The translations under genes were made by a program, and so were the position numbers. Below, one piece after another: positions 9,501 to 15,720 of a stretch of 64,000 bases of DNA (its first letter is position 1; the number at the start of each line of letters is the position of its first letter). Source of the DNA: RGIG7450 sp045648785 (GTDB lineage: Bacteria; Bacillota; Clostridia; RUG12999); NCBI GenBank assembly GCA_045648785.1, contig JAZROP010000018.1, positions 1-64,000 on the forward strand, written 5' to 3'. The notes under the pieces were generated by a model. The model was given only the letters and a program-made list of their open reading frames with translations. It was not told where the DNA came from and did not search any database.

Positions 9501-10021
9501 CGGAAGCTCCCATAAAAGATGGCGACAGAGTCACCTTTATAGGCATACTTGCCGGTCGCAAGGATAAGGTCACAAAAACAGGTTCAACCATGACATTCCT
9601 TGATGTTGAAGACACTTTCGGCTCGGTTGAAACTGTTGTTTTCTCTAATCTTTTTTCAAAGACAAAACATCTGTTTGAAGAAAATGTGCCCCTCGTGGTT
9701 CGCGGAAGAATTGATATAAACGAGCAGGAATCAAAAATAATTGCAGACGATATAGACCTTCTGGAAAATGTAAATATTTCCGCTCCCACCGCTCCTGAGG
9801 AGAGCAAGCTATATATAAAATTTGCATTGGGTAAGGATTTTCTTCTGCCTCAGGTGAAGGAGTTTTTAAAAAAATCTCCAGGCAACACGCCCGTGTATAT
9901 TTTTATTGAAGAAACAAGGCAGACCTTTGTCGCCGATGCGGAATTTTCGGTTAACCCAACCGAAAATCTTCTCGGTGAGCTTAAAGATTTTCTTGGCAAT
10001 GATTGTGTTGTGCTGAAATAA
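6560..10021 (+). CDS. dnaE: DNA polymerase III subunit alpha, DnaE type
   Basis: An 1153-residue C-family replicative polymerase. The N-terminal PHP domain is intact (HLHTHTEFSLLDGACRI from residue 6; ITDHGNMYGV near 45). The catalytic core has GPGRGSAAGS near residue 355 and the metal-binding PDIDIDF near 396-402. The HhH region and C-terminal OB fold (TFIGILAGRKDKVTKTGSTM) follow. In low-GC Bacillota DnaE acts with PolC, extending RNA primers early in replication and in error-prone synthesis. No 3'-5' exonuclease domain is inserted, so it is not PolC. Its ATG lies inside the end of whiA, implying translational coupling, and a strong terminator follows. Confidence 0.97.
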   Translation: MSNFVHLHTHTEFSLLDGACRIKKLVSRVKELGMNAIAITDHGNMYGVIDFYKEAKKQGIKPILGCEVYTAPRSRFEMEGRQDAEPGHLVLLAENDTGWHNIIKIVSAGFTEGFYYKPRVDLELLREHSEGIIALSACLAGDIARSLMEQNIEKAEKYIENYTEIFGKDNFFIELQDHGIPEQKQVNSHLISLAEKHGLGLVVTNDIHYVNRSDAKFHDILLCIQTNRKVTDENRMKFYSDEFYVKSPEEMAKIFPAIQEATENTVKIADRCNVEIEFGNFHLPKFEIPDGSDSFSYLKKQCEQGLKERYPDSWQSLSDRLDYELTTINNMGYVDYFLIVWDFIRFAKERGIMVGPGRGSAAGSLVSYVLKITDVDPVKYSLIFERFLNPERISMPDIDIDFCIERRQEVINYVIEKYGEKSVSQIITFGTMGAKQAIRDCARALDIPYADADKIAKLIPNELKMTIDKALETSELKSLYAEDEMVRKVIDAAKEVEGMVRHSSVHAAGVVICAGDVTNYIPLSKNGDAVTTQFVKDTVEEMGLLKMDFLGLRNLTIIRDALAMIKQDTGEEIDLAHIDYNIPEIYYMLSAGNTDGVFQLESRGMRSFIRELKPKNLEDIIAGISLFRPGPMDQIPTYIKNKNNPDGVTYKHPLLKPILEVTYGCMVYQEQVMEICRNLGGYSFGRADLVRRAMSKKKFDVMEQEAKNFVYGITDENGNVTLSGAIRNGVPEDVAISIFDEMIEFANYGFNKSHAACYAFVAYWTAYLKYKYPVHFMAALLSSVLSDSAKIYQYITDCERMGIKVLPPDINSSFDGFSPVGGNIRFGLGAVKNVGHNVVAQVVEERKSSPFTDFTDFAERMQGKDMNKRTVESLIRSGAFDTLPHSRAQLLEAYERILDRLTNEKKGNAAGQLSLFGDVLNEKPNDFKDIPELSLQEILSMEKEMLGLYVSGHPLESYAEILNKIPHVSCGDIALAQAEDPEAPIKDGDRVTFIGILAGRKDKVTKTGSTMTFLDVEDTFGSVETVVFSNLFSKTKHLFEENVPLVVRGRIDINEQESKIIADDIDLLENVNISAPTAPEESKLYIKFALGKDFLLPQVKEFLKKSPGNTPVYIFIEETRQTFVADAEFSVNPTENLLGELKDFLGNDCVVLK

Positions 10022-10023
10022 TG

Positions 10024-10066
10024 TAGCAAAGGCAACCATTTGGTTGCCTTTGCTATTGCTTTTTTA
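10024..10066 (+). terminator. intrinsic terminator of whiA-dnaE
   Basis: A perfect 14-bp stem (10024-10037 with 10042-10055) and ATTT loop, followed by TTGCTTTTTT. The opposite strand has no matching T-run, so it serves the plus strand. Confidence 0.9.
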
Positions 10067-10834
10067 AATCGTTTTTTTCTTTCTTACAAAAACATAAATT
10101 AGAATTCCTGATAGGACAACAAAAATTATAGCAATTGCAATCATTCCCTTATTTTCCCTGTCATTCATCGTGGCGCCTCCGCCGTATTTCAATGTTTCGT
10201 CATTTTTGCTTCGCCGTTTAAGAAACTCTTCAACCAAATTATCTTCATTTGTTTTTATATTGCAAGTTCTCCCAACAACATCATACGTATCAGCTCTGTC
10301 TAAATCGACAAACACTTCTTCTGTCCCATCCGTTACAACAAAACCATTTATAATTGTGGTGTCTGTTACATATTTTGCACTATCAAAATCTATCTCTTTT
10401 TTCTCTCTAATAAAACTATCGGAAAGTGGTCCTGCAGTAACGCAAAAAACTCTATACCCCTCCTGGCTTTTTATAACTTCAACAACTGCAATTTCTCTGC
10501 CCGAAACAATTATTGGAAAATAATACTTATTATCTTTTACCAAATACGAAGAAACCTTTTCTTCTCCTTTTTTATATGCTTTTTCCAATTCTACAAAGTC
10601 TACTGCGTATCCCTCAACACCTTCACCGAACTCTATTGTATTTAGATCATCCTCCGGGGTTATATTAAAATTTTCAGGATCCCCACGAAGCGGAATTAGA
10701 ATGGTTTCATAATTATCTATAGTTCCGCTTGCCAACAACTCCTCTATATCAGCAATTTCATTTGAAACCTCGGCCGTTACAGTCATACCAAACAAAAGGA
10801 TAGTCACACAAATTAGTGTAAATAATTTCTTCAT
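10064..10834 (-). CDS. secreted, C-terminally membrane-anchored protein of unknown function
   Basis: A 256-residue protein I do not recognise. Residues 1-21 are a clear signal peptide (MKKLFTLICVTILLFG then AEVS). Residues 22-229 form a soluble, acidic, mostly beta-looking ectodomain with no cysteine pairs of note. Residues 230-250 form a single membrane helix (MIAIAIIFVVLSGILIYVF), followed by a basic RKKKTI tail. That gives a type I orientation; there is no LPXTG-type sorting signal. It has a strong GAGGAG ribosome site and lies 25 bp behind the cysteine protease gene, so the two are probably one message. Possible roles are substrate, inhibitor or membrane receptor of the protease; all are inference. 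Confidence 0.8.
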   Translation of the reverse strand: MKKLFTLICVTILLFGMTVTAEVSNEIADIEELLASGTIDNYETILIPLRGDPENFNITPEDDLNTIEFGEGVEGYAVDFVELEKAYKKGEEKVSSYLVKDNKYYFPIIVSGREIAVVEVIKSQEGYRVFCVTAGPLSDSFIREKKEIDFDSAKYVTDTTIINGFVVTDGTEEVFVDLDRADTYDVVGRTCNIKTNEDNLVEEFLKRRSKNDETLKYGGGATMNDRENKGMIAIAIIFVVLSGILIYVFVRKKKTI

Positions 10835-10859
10835 TTTCTCATCTCCTCATATCAAGCAA

Positions 10860-11426
10860 TCAAGATTTCTTCTTATTATTGTACCAGGTTGCATTCCAAT
10901 AAAAAGTGGAATTATTACAATAATCACTAAAATTATAATAGGAACGCTGCGTTCCACTCATTTTTGGATCTAAAACATATACCCCTTGATATATATCATT
11001 ATTCTCTTCATATCCATATATAATTTGGGCGTGTCCTCCACCACTATTTGACCATCTAATACCTACCGCTATTGGACTATACCAACCTGACAGCATATTT
11101 TTTATTGTACTAAATTGAATAGCTGTTGGTGTATAAGTGGTTGAAACCATATACCATCCAAGTACGCTTGTCACTTCAGAGTCCGTTGCTCCTTCATTTA
11201 CCGCAGACCCCTTTAATGTAGTAACTATATCGCTTTGACTGGGCAATGGTTCCCACGAATTAAGATAATCAATAACCATTAAAACCACTGCTGCCCAACA
11301 CCAATTTGTTTTTTCTTGCCTTCTATCTGTCATATTAAGCTTGTGTGTGGTTGCACCCACGTTAATAGCACTTCCCATAATAATTATTACAATCATTATA
11401 AATGATAAAAATTTATATTTCTTCAA
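10860..11426 (-). CDS. secreted papain-like cysteine protease
   Basis: A 188-residue protein with a signal peptide (residues 1-25, ending INVGAT) and a small papain-fold domain. The motif QEKTNWCWAA places the catalytic Cys at 43 with an oxyanion-hole Gln at 37. GGGHAQIIYGY gives His132, and YVLDP gives Asp153, completing the triad. This is the C39-like/AvrRpt2-like group of minimal bacterial cysteine proteases. I prefer the TTG at 11426, which has GAGGAG eight bases upstream; a GTG at 11435 would overlap that site. The gene lies just downstream of a mini-gene and terminator (11490-11705), and I see no convincing promoter of its own. Confidence 0.82.
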   Translation of the reverse strand: MKKYKFLSFIMIVIIIMGSAINVGATTHKLNMTDRRQEKTNWCWAAVVLMVIDYLNSWEPLPSQSDIVTTLKGSAVNEGATDSEVTSVLGWYMVSTTYTPTAIQFSTIKNMLSGWYSPIAVGIRWSNSGGGHAQIIYGYEENNDIYQGVYVLDPKMSGTQRSYYNFSDYCNNSTFYWNATWYNNKKKS

Positions 11427-11489
11427 TAGTATCACTCCTCATAATATTTTTTAATAAAACCACTTCGCAAATACTATATTATCATTTCC

Positions 11490-11549
11490 TTACAAAAAAG
11501 AAAAACGTGTAAATCAATCCTCATACCTTAGAGGGCTGACCTACACGTT
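11490..11549 (-). terminator. terminator between the 24-codon mini-gene and the protease gene
   Basis: On the minus strand AACGTGTA (11542-11549) pairs with TACACGTT (11504-11511), with an inner CCTC/GAGG pair (11531-11534 with 11519-11522), then a run TTTTTCTTTTTT. The stem is imperfect but the T-run is strong. It would end the short transcript or attenuate entry into the protease gene. Confidence 0.6.
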
Positions 11550-11571
11550 ACATTGCCATTTTCTTCACTTT

Positions 11572-11646
11572 TTACATATCTGCAAAGGAGAACGACCGAA
11601 GCTGTAATTTAAGTGTATCAATCCTCTTTAAAAAACACTTGCCCAT
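11572..11646 (-). CDS. 24-residue peptide, unknown function (leader or signalling peptide candidate)
   Basis: A short open frame that starts MGKCFLKRIDTL and ends SFADM. It has five basic and two acidic residues, a single Cys at position 4 and regularly spaced Leu/Ile/Phe that could form one amphipathic helix. AGGGGGAGAT lies 5-14 bases before the ATG, a very strong ribosome site. A consensus promoter (11677-11705) lies directly upstream and a terminator 23 bases downstream, so it looks like a complete transcription unit of about 175 nt. It is not a typical signal peptide. It could be a leader peptide for the protease gene, a free peptide, or a chance frame in a small RNA. Confidence 0.5.
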   Translation of the reverse strand: MGKCFLKRIDTLKLQLRSFSFADM

Positions 11647-11676
11647 CGGTATCTCCCCCTTTTTTATTACATCACC

Positions 11677-11705
11677 ATTGTATCATATATATTTTTTAAT
11701 GTCAA
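11677..11705 (-). promoter_or_regulatory. consensus sigma-A promoter of the mini-gene
   Basis: On the minus strand TTGACA (11700-11705), exactly 17 bp, then TACAAT (11677-11682). One of the strongest promoters in the window. It lies between the sigG stop and the 24-codon frame. Confidence 0.8.
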
Positions 11706-11742
11706 TACCCATATAAAGTGTTTTGCAAGTTCGCACACTATT

Positions 11743-12513
11743 TTATATATATTTTTTCATATGACTCAGTGCCGATTTTTCCAACCGGCTCACCTGCGCC
11801 TGTGAAATTCCAATTTCCTGAGCAACCTCCATCTGGGTTCTGCCTTTGAAAAATCTGAGACTTAAAATATGTCTCTCGCGTTCTGAAAGTTTATCTATGG
11901 CGTTATGCAGAGCAATGTTTTCAATCCAGTTTTCGTCGGTGCTTTTGCCGTCCTTGACCTGGTCCATTATATAAACAGCGTCGCCGCCGTCATGATATAT
12001 CGGCTCATACAGGGAAACGGGGTCCTGAATGGCATCAAGTGCAAATGTTACCTCTTCCCTTGTTATATCAAGCTGTTTTGCTATTTCATCAAGTGTAGGT
12101 TCCTGTCCGGTTAAATTTGTCAATCTTTCTTTTGTCTGCAACACTTTATATGCGGTATCTCTTATAGAACGACTAACTCTTATAGGGTTGTTATCCCTTA
12201 AATATCTTCTGATTTCCCCTATAATCATGGGTACGGCATATGTTGAAAACTGGACATTCTGAGAGGTGTCAAAATTATCAATTGCTTTAATAAGTCCCAC
12301 GCAGCCCACCTGAAACAAATCGTCAGCATTTTCGCCACCTCGTCCTGAAAATCGTTTCATAACACTTAAAACCAGTCTTAGATTTCCATAGACAAACTCC
12401 TCCCTTGCCGCCTCATCACCTTGCTTTATTCTCTCAAAAAGTTCTTTCTTCTTTTCTCTTGATAAAACCGGCAGCTTTGATGTGTTAACACCACAAATTT
12501 CCACCTTATTCAT
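11743..12513 (-). CDS. sigG: RNA polymerase sporulation sigma factor SigG
   Basis: Forespore-specific late sigma factor. The 256-residue product begins MNKVEICGVNTSKLPVLS, the hallmark SigG N-terminus. Region 2 includes NLRLVLSVMKRFSGRG, DLFQVGCVGLIKAIDNFD and FSTYAVPMIIGEIRRYLRD. Region 3 is present, and region 4 ends with the helix-turn-helix MEVAQEIGISQAQVSRLEKSAL. The ATG at 12513 has GGAGGTG upstream. Translation from 12537 would put that site inside the coding frame. The usual partners spoIIGA and sigE are not next to it. A sigma-F/G-type promoter lies upstream. Confidence 0.96.
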   Translation of the reverse strand: MNKVEICGVNTSKLPVLSREKKKELFERIKQGDEAAREEFVYGNLRLVLSVMKRFSGRGGENADDLFQVGCVGLIKAIDNFDTSQNVQFSTYAVPMIIGEIRRYLRDNNPIRVSRSIRDTAYKVLQTKERLTNLTGQEPTLDEIAKQLDITREEVTFALDAIQDPVSLYEPIYHDGGDAVYIMDQVKDGKSTDENWIENIALHNAIDKLSERERHILSLRFFKGRTQMEVAQEIGISQAQVSRLEKSALSHMKKYI

Positions 12514-12547
12514 ATGTGCACCTCCGGAAATAATCATCTTACGATTC

Positions 12548-12576
12548 TATTATTGCCGGAGCGGGAAATATTTAAC
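12548..12576 (-). promoter_or_regulatory. candidate sigma-F/sigma-G promoter of sigG
   Basis: On the minus strand GGCAATAATA (12548-12557) fits the sigma-F -10 consensus GGNRANAMTW at every position. GTTAA (12572-12576), 14 bp upstream, matches the GYWTA -35 at four of five positions. This agrees with the known forespore control of sigG. No sigma-A-like promoter is evident here. Confidence 0.5.
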
Positions 12577-12600
12577 CTACCGATTCAAAGTTTATTTTCG

Positions 12601-12643
12601 ACAAAAGAAAACCACCTGTACAATACCTACTTGAACAGGTGGT
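12601..12643 (-). terminator. terminator downstream of the DUF1836 gene
   Basis: ACCACCTGT (12611-12619) pairs with ACAGGTGGT (12635-12643). On the minus strand it is followed by TTTTCTTTTG. It separates the DUF1836 message from sigG. The rest of 12644-12801 contains no gene that I can support; a perfect DnaA box, TTATCCACA on the minus strand, lies at 12668-12676. Confidence 0.75.
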
Positions 12644-12801
12644 CAATAATAGTTTTTAGTCTTTTTATGTGGATAAATTCAGTTTCTGTCTATTAAAACA
12701 AGTATGTCATATAAAAAATATACGCTTCATAAGTGATATACCACCACTTGTTAAAAACGGTAACCAAATTAAATGGGCTCCGTAAGTACTCACATCATAT
12801 T

Positions 12802-13314
12802 TTATTCTTCCCTTATTGATTTAAATCGTGCATTTAAATGAACCATATGGGCAACTGAAAAGCAAAGACTGTATAGAATGTCCTTTTCCTCCGATGATGT
12901 TTCACCGCATTTATCCATAGCTCTTTTAAAACCGAAAATATAAAGAATCATATTTTCCAGTTCGTCGCACATATAATTATAGGCAACCGGCACAGAATAA
13001 GATTGTTTCTGCATTTCAAGCATCAAATTCACATCTTCAAGCGATATAATTGTTTTTGCTATTGTAACAAAAAACAAATGGGCTATATGTTCTGCAAAAT
13101 ACTGTTTTTTTACAGGATTAGGCACTAGCCCCTTTTTAACATAATTACTGAGCATTGACGCTGTAATTTCCATGCACCCGAGCGGTTTTAAATATCCGTT
13201 TATATATTTAGTTGTCTGTTCAAGATACAGTCCCATATCGGGAATTTCATTGTACCGCGGCAAACGGAAACCGCACACAGATTCCACAATATGCTGTTTT
13301 ACGCTATTTTTCAT
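12802..13314 (-). CDS. DUF1836 domain protein
   Basis: A 170-residue protein of the DUF1836 family, common in Bacillota and of unknown function. The N-terminal half (residues 10-75) looks like a MerR-style winged helix: a YLEQTTKYINGYLKPLG helix, then ITASMLSNYVKKGLVPNPVKKQY, which resembles a recognition helix and wing. That suggests DNA binding. The C-terminal half is helical. I start it at the ATG at 13314; an in-frame TTG at 13329 lies upstream of the -10. The promoter spacing implies that the message starts at this ATG, with no leader or Shine-Dalgarno. Confidence 0.85.
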   Translation of the reverse strand: MKNSVKQHIVESVCGFRLPRYNEIPDMGLYLEQTTKYINGYLKPLGCMEITASMLSNYVKKGLVPNPVKKQYFAEHIAHLFFVTIAKTIISLEDVNLMLEMQKQSYSVPVAYNYMCDELENMILYIFGFKRAMDKCGETSSEEKDILYSLCFSVAHMVHLNARFKSIREE

Positions 13315-13320
13315 ACCTCT

Positions 13321-13348
13321 ATTATACAAGATTTTATAAATTTGTCAA
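13321..13348 (-). promoter_or_regulatory. promoter giving an apparently leaderless DUF1836 mRNA
   Basis: On the minus strand TTGACA (13343-13348), 16 bp, TATAAT (13321-13326). Only six bases (AGAGGT) separate the -10 from the ATG at 13314, so transcription should begin at or next to the start codon. Confidence 0.7.
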
Positions 13349-13366
13349 TAAGTTTTTCAAAAACCC

Positions 13367-13395
13367 TTTACAAGTTTTACAAAATCTGCTATAAT
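13367..13395 (+). promoter_or_regulatory. sigma-A promoter of the DegV gene
   Basis: TTTACA (13367-13372), 17 bp, TATAAT (13390-13395), about 24 bases before the AAGGAG ribosome site. It is divergent from the DUF1836 promoter, with the two -35 elements 18 bp apart, so a bound factor could affect both. Confidence 0.75.
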
Positions 13396-13425
13396 GTTTT
13401 TAAAACCACATTTAAGGAGTACAAA

Positions 13426-14256
13426 ATGAAAAATAAGATTGTTATAGATTCTGCCGGAGATATCGTGACACTTGATGGAATTTCTCTTTCAAGCGTTCCA
13501 CTGAAAATAATTGCCGGCGATACTGAATTTACAGATAATAGCCACCTTGATGTGGATAATATGATAGATTTTTTAAAGAGGTACAAAGGGACGGTTTCTT
13601 CTGCCTGCCCGGGCGTAGGTGAATTTTCCGAAGCCTTTGAGGATGCAGAGAATATATTTGTGATAACAATAACAAGCGGACTCTCAGGAAGTTATAACTC
13701 TGCCTGCATAGCCTCAGAGGCTTATAAAGAAAAATATCCTGACCGCAATATTTATGTTGTAGACTCACTGTCTGCAGGGCCTGAAATGTTGCTTCTTGCA
13801 GAAAAAATTCGAGACCTTTCCGTTCAAGGCACAGAATTTGATGAAATTGTAAAACTAACCGAGGAATACAAGGCTACAACCCGACTTCTTTTTTCTCTTG
13901 AATCGCTCCACAATTTTGCGAATAACGGCAGGGTTTCTTCTGCTATTGCAAAGCTTGTTGGCATACTTGGAATAAACCTGATTGGCAAAGCATCCAACGC
14001 GGGAACTCTTCAGCCTATAAGTAAGGTTCGTGGTAATAAAAAATCCATTCCCGAGATTATAAAAAATATTTTATCAATGGGTTACTCTGGCGGTAAAGTA
14101 AGAATTGCTCACTGCAACAATCCCCTATGCGGCGAGACTCTTAAAACCGAAATATTAAATCTTTTCCCGGATGCAGACATACAGATTTATCCCACTCGCG
14201 GACTTTGCAGTTTTTACGCTGAAGACGGTGGATTCCTTGTTGGCTTTGAGGTATAA
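13426..14256 (+). CDS. DegV family fatty-acid-binding protein
   Basis: DegV/FakB proteins bind a fatty acid and present it to the kinase FakA for phosphorylation. The 276-residue product starts MKNKIVIDSAGDI after AAGGAG; the frame remains open upstream across the promoter, but that part is not coding. Family landmarks are the early IDSAGDI strand, VSSACPGVGEF near residue 60, TITSGLSGSYNSA near 85 and the NFANNGRVSSAIAK motif near 165. The typical DegV signature S-T/S-D near residue 10 is S-A-G-D here, a small departure. Transcribed alone, with a terminator at 14292-14327. Confidence 0.9.
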   Translation: MKNKIVIDSAGDIVTLDGISLSSVPLKIIAGDTEFTDNSHLDVDNMIDFLKRYKGTVSSACPGVGEFSEAFEDAENIFVITITSGLSGSYNSACIASEAYKEKYPDRNIYVVDSLSAGPEMLLLAEKIRDLSVQGTEFDEIVKLTEEYKATTRLLFSLESLHNFANNGRVSSAIAKLVGILGINLIGKASNAGTLQPISKVRGNKKSIPEIIKNILSMGYSGGKVRIAHCNNPLCGETLKTEILNLFPDADIQIYPTRGLCSFYAEDGGFLVGFEV

Positions 14257-14291
14257 TCTGTAACCGCACTTTAAATTGCATAATATACTGA

Positions 14292-14327
14292 TACCGGAGA
14301 GGTTTTTCCTCTCCGGTACGCTTTTTT
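14292..14327 (+). terminator. terminator of the DegV gene
   Basis: Perfect 11-bp stem (14292-14302 with 14308-14318), TTTTT loop, then CGCTTTTTT. A second small hairpin, GTCCGCA/TGCGGAC (14328-14334 with 14354-14360), follows at once and lies in the leader of the next gene. Confidence 0.9.
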
Positions 14328-14378
14328 GTCCGCATCCAGCGTATCTTTCAGCTTGCGGACAGAAAGGCTTTATAACAA

Positions 14379-14999
14379 ATGTACAGTTCATATTATGTGG
14401 TTATTTTTGCAGGAATAAATACTAATCGTGGCACTTTCGAGCATCCCGGCAAGGAAATCGCAGACCAACTCAAGGTAAGCACGCCCGGTTGCAGTGTTAA
14501 CACCTTAACCCTCTACCCTTACGATGACTCAATTTCGGGCACCACCATCTCAGATACACTTCAGGTAATGAAAAATGCTTATGCTCTTTGTGGTAACACC
14601 GTAAAAATCATGGCAAACGAAATAATGAAAAACTATTCAGGCGAAGAATGTATTTTCTTTGTCGGTTACAGCGGTGGCGGTATTGCAGCTACTGTTGCTG
14701 CCGAGCATTTGAAGAAAAAAATGCATATTTCAAAAATTATACGCGTGGGATCTCCCGTTTTAACCGTCGGCAAACCTCTTTACGGCAAAACGGTCGACCT
14801 GTCACTGCCAGGTGATCCAGTGTGTCAGGTAGAAATCCCCCGATTTTTTAAAAATTTCAGACCTTATCAGTGTTTTATCAAGGAGCTTGATGTTGATAAA
14901 CATATTCACTCCTGCTATTTCAAAAAAAATGCAGACTCTTCCGGCAACACAAATTTAGCCAGAACAGTCCGCACAATCTTACGGTTTATTAAAAATTGA
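14379..14999 (+). CDS. alpha/beta-hydrolase-like protein of unknown substrate
   Basis: A 206-residue protein. The segment FVGYSGGGIAATVAAEHL (near residues 91-108) is a nucleophile elbow of the lipase type (G-x-S-x-G), following a strand and leading into a helix. An acidic residue in LSLPGDPVCQ and a late His in VDKHIHSCYF could complete a catalytic triad. The early YYVVIFAGINTNRG resembles the first strand and oxyanion loop. I see no signal peptide, so it is probably cytoplasmic. It starts after a weak AAAGG site and its last 11 bp overlap the convergent mntP. Exact family unknown. Confidence 0.6.
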   Translation: MYSSYYVVIFAGINTNRGTFEHPGKEIADQLKVSTPGCSVNTLTLYPYDDSISGTTISDTLQVMKNAYALCGNTVKIMANEIMKNYSGEECIFFVGYSGGGIAATVAAEHLKKKMHISKIIRVGSPVLTVGKPLYGKTVDLSLPGDPVCQVEIPRFFKNFRPYQCFIKELDVDKHIHSCYFKKNADSSGNTNLARTVRTILRFIKN

Positions 15000-15561
15000 T
15001 AATTCCCAAATGTTCAAATAATATTTTAAGTCCTATCAACACAAGAATAACTCCGCCAGCAAGTTCAGCCTTGCTTTTATATTTTGCGCCAAATTTATTT
15101 CCTATTACCACACCGATTGCTGAAAGTATAAATGTTGTAAGACCAATTAATGTAATAGAACCCCATATATTAACATTAACAAGAGCAAATGTTATTCCTA
15201 CCGCAAGTGCGTCAATGCTTGTTGCAACTGCCATAATAAAAATTTCTTTTATATCAAGACTGTCACAACAACCGCAGCCTTCTTCTCCACCACTTAATGC
15301 TTCATAAATCATTTTACCGCCTATAAACCCAAGCAGAACAAATGCAATCCAATGGTCAAAGTTTTCAATATATATCCTAAAGCTGCTGCCAAGCACCCAT
15401 CCGATAAGCGGCATCAACGCCTGAAAACCACCAAAAAACAAGGCAATTATAAGGGCGTGTATATAGTTGATTTTCCTCATATTAAGCCCTTTACATACTG
15501 CAACTGCAAATGCATCGGCAGAAAGGCCTATGCCTATAAGTAAAACTTCAATAAAACTCAT
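14989..15561 (-). CDS. mntP: manganese efflux pump MntP
   Basis: A 190-residue, six-helix exporter that removes excess Mn(II). The two halves each carry the conserved acidic motif in a helix: GIGLSADAFAVAVCKGL near residue 11 and AVATSIDALAVGITFAL near 113. The central loop has EEGCGCCDSLD. I start it at the ATG at 15561, with GGAGG eight bases upstream; the frame stays open to 15621 but without a ribosome site. The leader is short, and no yybP-ykoY Mn riboswitch is visible, although such a switch often controls mntP. Confidence 0.93.
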   Translation of the reverse strand: MSFIEVLLIGIGLSADAFAVAVCKGLNMRKINYIHALIIALFFGGFQALMPLIGWVLGSSFRIYIENFDHWIAFVLLGFIGGKMIYEALSGGEEGCGCCDSLDIKEIFIMAVATSIDALAVGITFALVNVNIWGSITLIGLTTFILSAIGVVIGNKFGAKYKSKAELAGGVILVLIGLKILFEHLGIINF

Positions 15562-15592
15562 TTTTATTTCCTCCAAATTAACAACTTCTGTT

Positions 15593-15621
15593 ATTTTATC
15601 ATAAACCCGATATATTTGCAA
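15593..15621 (-). promoter_or_regulatory. sigma-A promoter of mntP
   Basis: On the minus strand TTGCAA (15616-15621), 17 bp, TAAAAT (15593-15598). The leader is about 25 nt, too short for a riboswitch. Confidence 0.6.
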
Positions 15622-15653
15622 TGTTTTTTATTTTATTTTTTTTGATATATTTA

Positions 15654-15693
15654 GCAAGCCGCCCTCGAACAAAAAAGTTGGAGAACGGCTTGC
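15654..15693. other. hairpin downstream of the EF-G-like gene
   Basis: GCAAGCCG (15654-15661) pairs with CGGCTTGC (15686-15693). There is no T-run on either side in the proper place, so it is not a standard intrinsic terminator. It may protect an mRNA end. Confidence 0.4.
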
Positions 15694-15720
15694 CATATGT
15701 TTCAGGAAAACATAAAGTTT

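Noticed and set aside
15654..15693. Intrinsic terminator for the EF-G-like gene
   Set aside because: The stem is good, but no T-run follows on either strand.
15562..15720. yybP-ykoY manganese riboswitch before mntP
   Set aside because: The promoter leaves only about 25 nt of leader, with none of the conserved riboswitch core.
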